From Fallopia convolvulus (taxonomy: Eukaryota; Streptophyta; Magnoliopsida; Caryophyllales; Polygonaceae), in assembly GCA_964016875.1 (NCBI GenBank), contig OZ024722.1:13832576-13896575 (forward strand): DNA of 64,000 bases, written 5' to 3'. Position numbers and translations under genes: made by a program. Within the stretch, counting starts at the first letter, position 1; every line of letters starts with the position of its first letter. The notes beneath the pieces were generated by a model. It did no database searches, was not told the origin of the DNA, and saw nothing but the letters and a program-made list of their open reading frames with translations. This document shows, one piece after another, positions 63,691-64,000 of this stretch.

Positions 63691-64000
63691 TTACACAAAA
63701 TATTTCTTTAATCGGTCGACATTCCACGTCTTACTGAGGGTACGCCCCTCGTTGTCTTTGAGCTTAAAGGCTCCAGCAGCGACCTCCTCGCCGAGGATGT
63801 ATGGCCCCTCCCAGTTGGGGTCCAATTTGCCACCTTCGGTTCTTCTCAGGACGAGATTGCATGTGGCCAGGAACTGAGGTCTCACCTTCTTGTTGTGGTA
63901 GACGGCCACGCGGCGCTTGTATTCCCTGGAGCGAAGGTCTGCTACTTCGCGTAGCTCGTCACGGAAGAGCAACTCGACCCTGAGATTGGCCTCGTTCTCC
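63691..64000 (-). CDS. Ty3/gypsy integrase C-terminal part (Tat lineage), runs off the window
   Basis: The minus-strand frame is open from 64000 to the stop at 63691-63693. It reads LFRDELREVADLRSREYKRR, VAVYHNKKVRPQFLATCNLV, LRRTEGGKLDPNWEGPYIL and KTWNVDRLKKYFV. The KLxPNWEGPY and TWNxxxLKxYF blocks mark the SH3-like C-terminal end of gypsy integrase, which helps bind DNA and choose target sites. No break is visible in the segment. The rest of gag-pol is outside the window. Confidence 0.88.
   Translation of the reverse strand, partial: ENEANLRVELLFRDELREVADLRSREYKRRVAVYHNKKVRPQFLATCNLVLRRTEGGKLDPNWEGPYILGEEVAAGAFKLKDNEGRTLSKTWNVDRLKKYFV

Larger units (their letters stand above)
57738..64000 (-). 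mobile_element. Tat-lineage Ty3/gypsy element with antisense extra ORF, 5' part outside window
   Basis: Minus-strand order: integrase C-terminus (64000-63691), short spacer, 43-bp tandem repeats, an extra ORF in antisense (plus strand, 59790-62448), and the 3' LTR. Tat-lineage elements are known to carry additional ORFs, some antisense between pol and the 3' LTR. gag and most of pol must lie to the right of the window. Confidence 0.75.

Overview
The window is nuclear DNA from a flowering plant, most likely a eudicot. The evidence is GT-AG introns, an intact plant-type COG8 gene, a GPI-anchored proline-rich cell-wall protein gene, and a dense layer of plant-type transposons (Athila and Tat Ty3/gypsy, Ty1/copia, L1-type LINEs, a Mutator-like element and Helitrons). 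There are no bacterial operons or phage genes. The species cannot be named from the sequence alone.

Layout. 1-8621: an Athila-lineage Ty3/gypsy element on the minus strand (5' LTR 7243-8621, tRNA-Asp-type PBS, gag-protease, broken pol, start of a third ORF; its 3' LTR lies left of the window). It sits inside a second Athila-like element on the plus strand (third-ORF remnant 8622-9800, 3' UTR, 3' LTR 11488-12952). That element in turn truncates a minus-strand LINE (12953-~17880). 18423-19751 is a direct duplication of unknown nature. 19835-20330 is the 3' end of a copia element. 20531-24501 is a minus-strand copia element lacking its 3' end.

24686-34445 is a long plus-strand LINE with an upstream stop-poor frame, a gag-like ORF1, a short hydrophobic ORF and a decayed ORF2 split by a 479-bp Helitron. 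34462-39238 is a MULE-like element with long terminal inverted repeats. It carries an exon-like captured segment and has itself received a minus-strand Helitron and a compound plus-strand Helitron block. 40275-41208 is a Helitron in an AAT microsatellite.

The genic island is 41.8-49.75 kb: the single-exon proline-rich GPI protein (41803-42405, plus) and COG8 (12 coding exons, 49748-43268, minus), the only multi-exon gene that looks fully functional. To its right is a dead chimeric block: a MED28 first-exon fragment, an intron-containing adenylosuccinate lyase pseudogene whose first intron holds a 5.3-kb Helitron, and a replication protein A-like fragment. The RPA-like fragment is cut by the LTR (57738-58589) of a Tat-lineage gypsy element. 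That element is on the minus strand (integrase C-terminus at the right edge) and carries an antisense, apparently spliced extra ORF with its own TATA-like promoter (58.9-62.4 kb), separated from pol by about 20 copies of a 43-bp repeat.

Most notable signals. (1) In the plus LINE one frame runs from 24924 to 29753 with only three internal stops. It ends in a T-TTT-TTA heptamer followed at once by a stop, and the -1 frame there is ORF2. A comparable stop-poor hydrophobic frame precedes ORF2 in the independent minus LINE. (2) Each Athila element carries its own repeated sequence word in LTR, UTR and coding DNA. (3) Several Helitron insertions have base-resolved A|T junctions.
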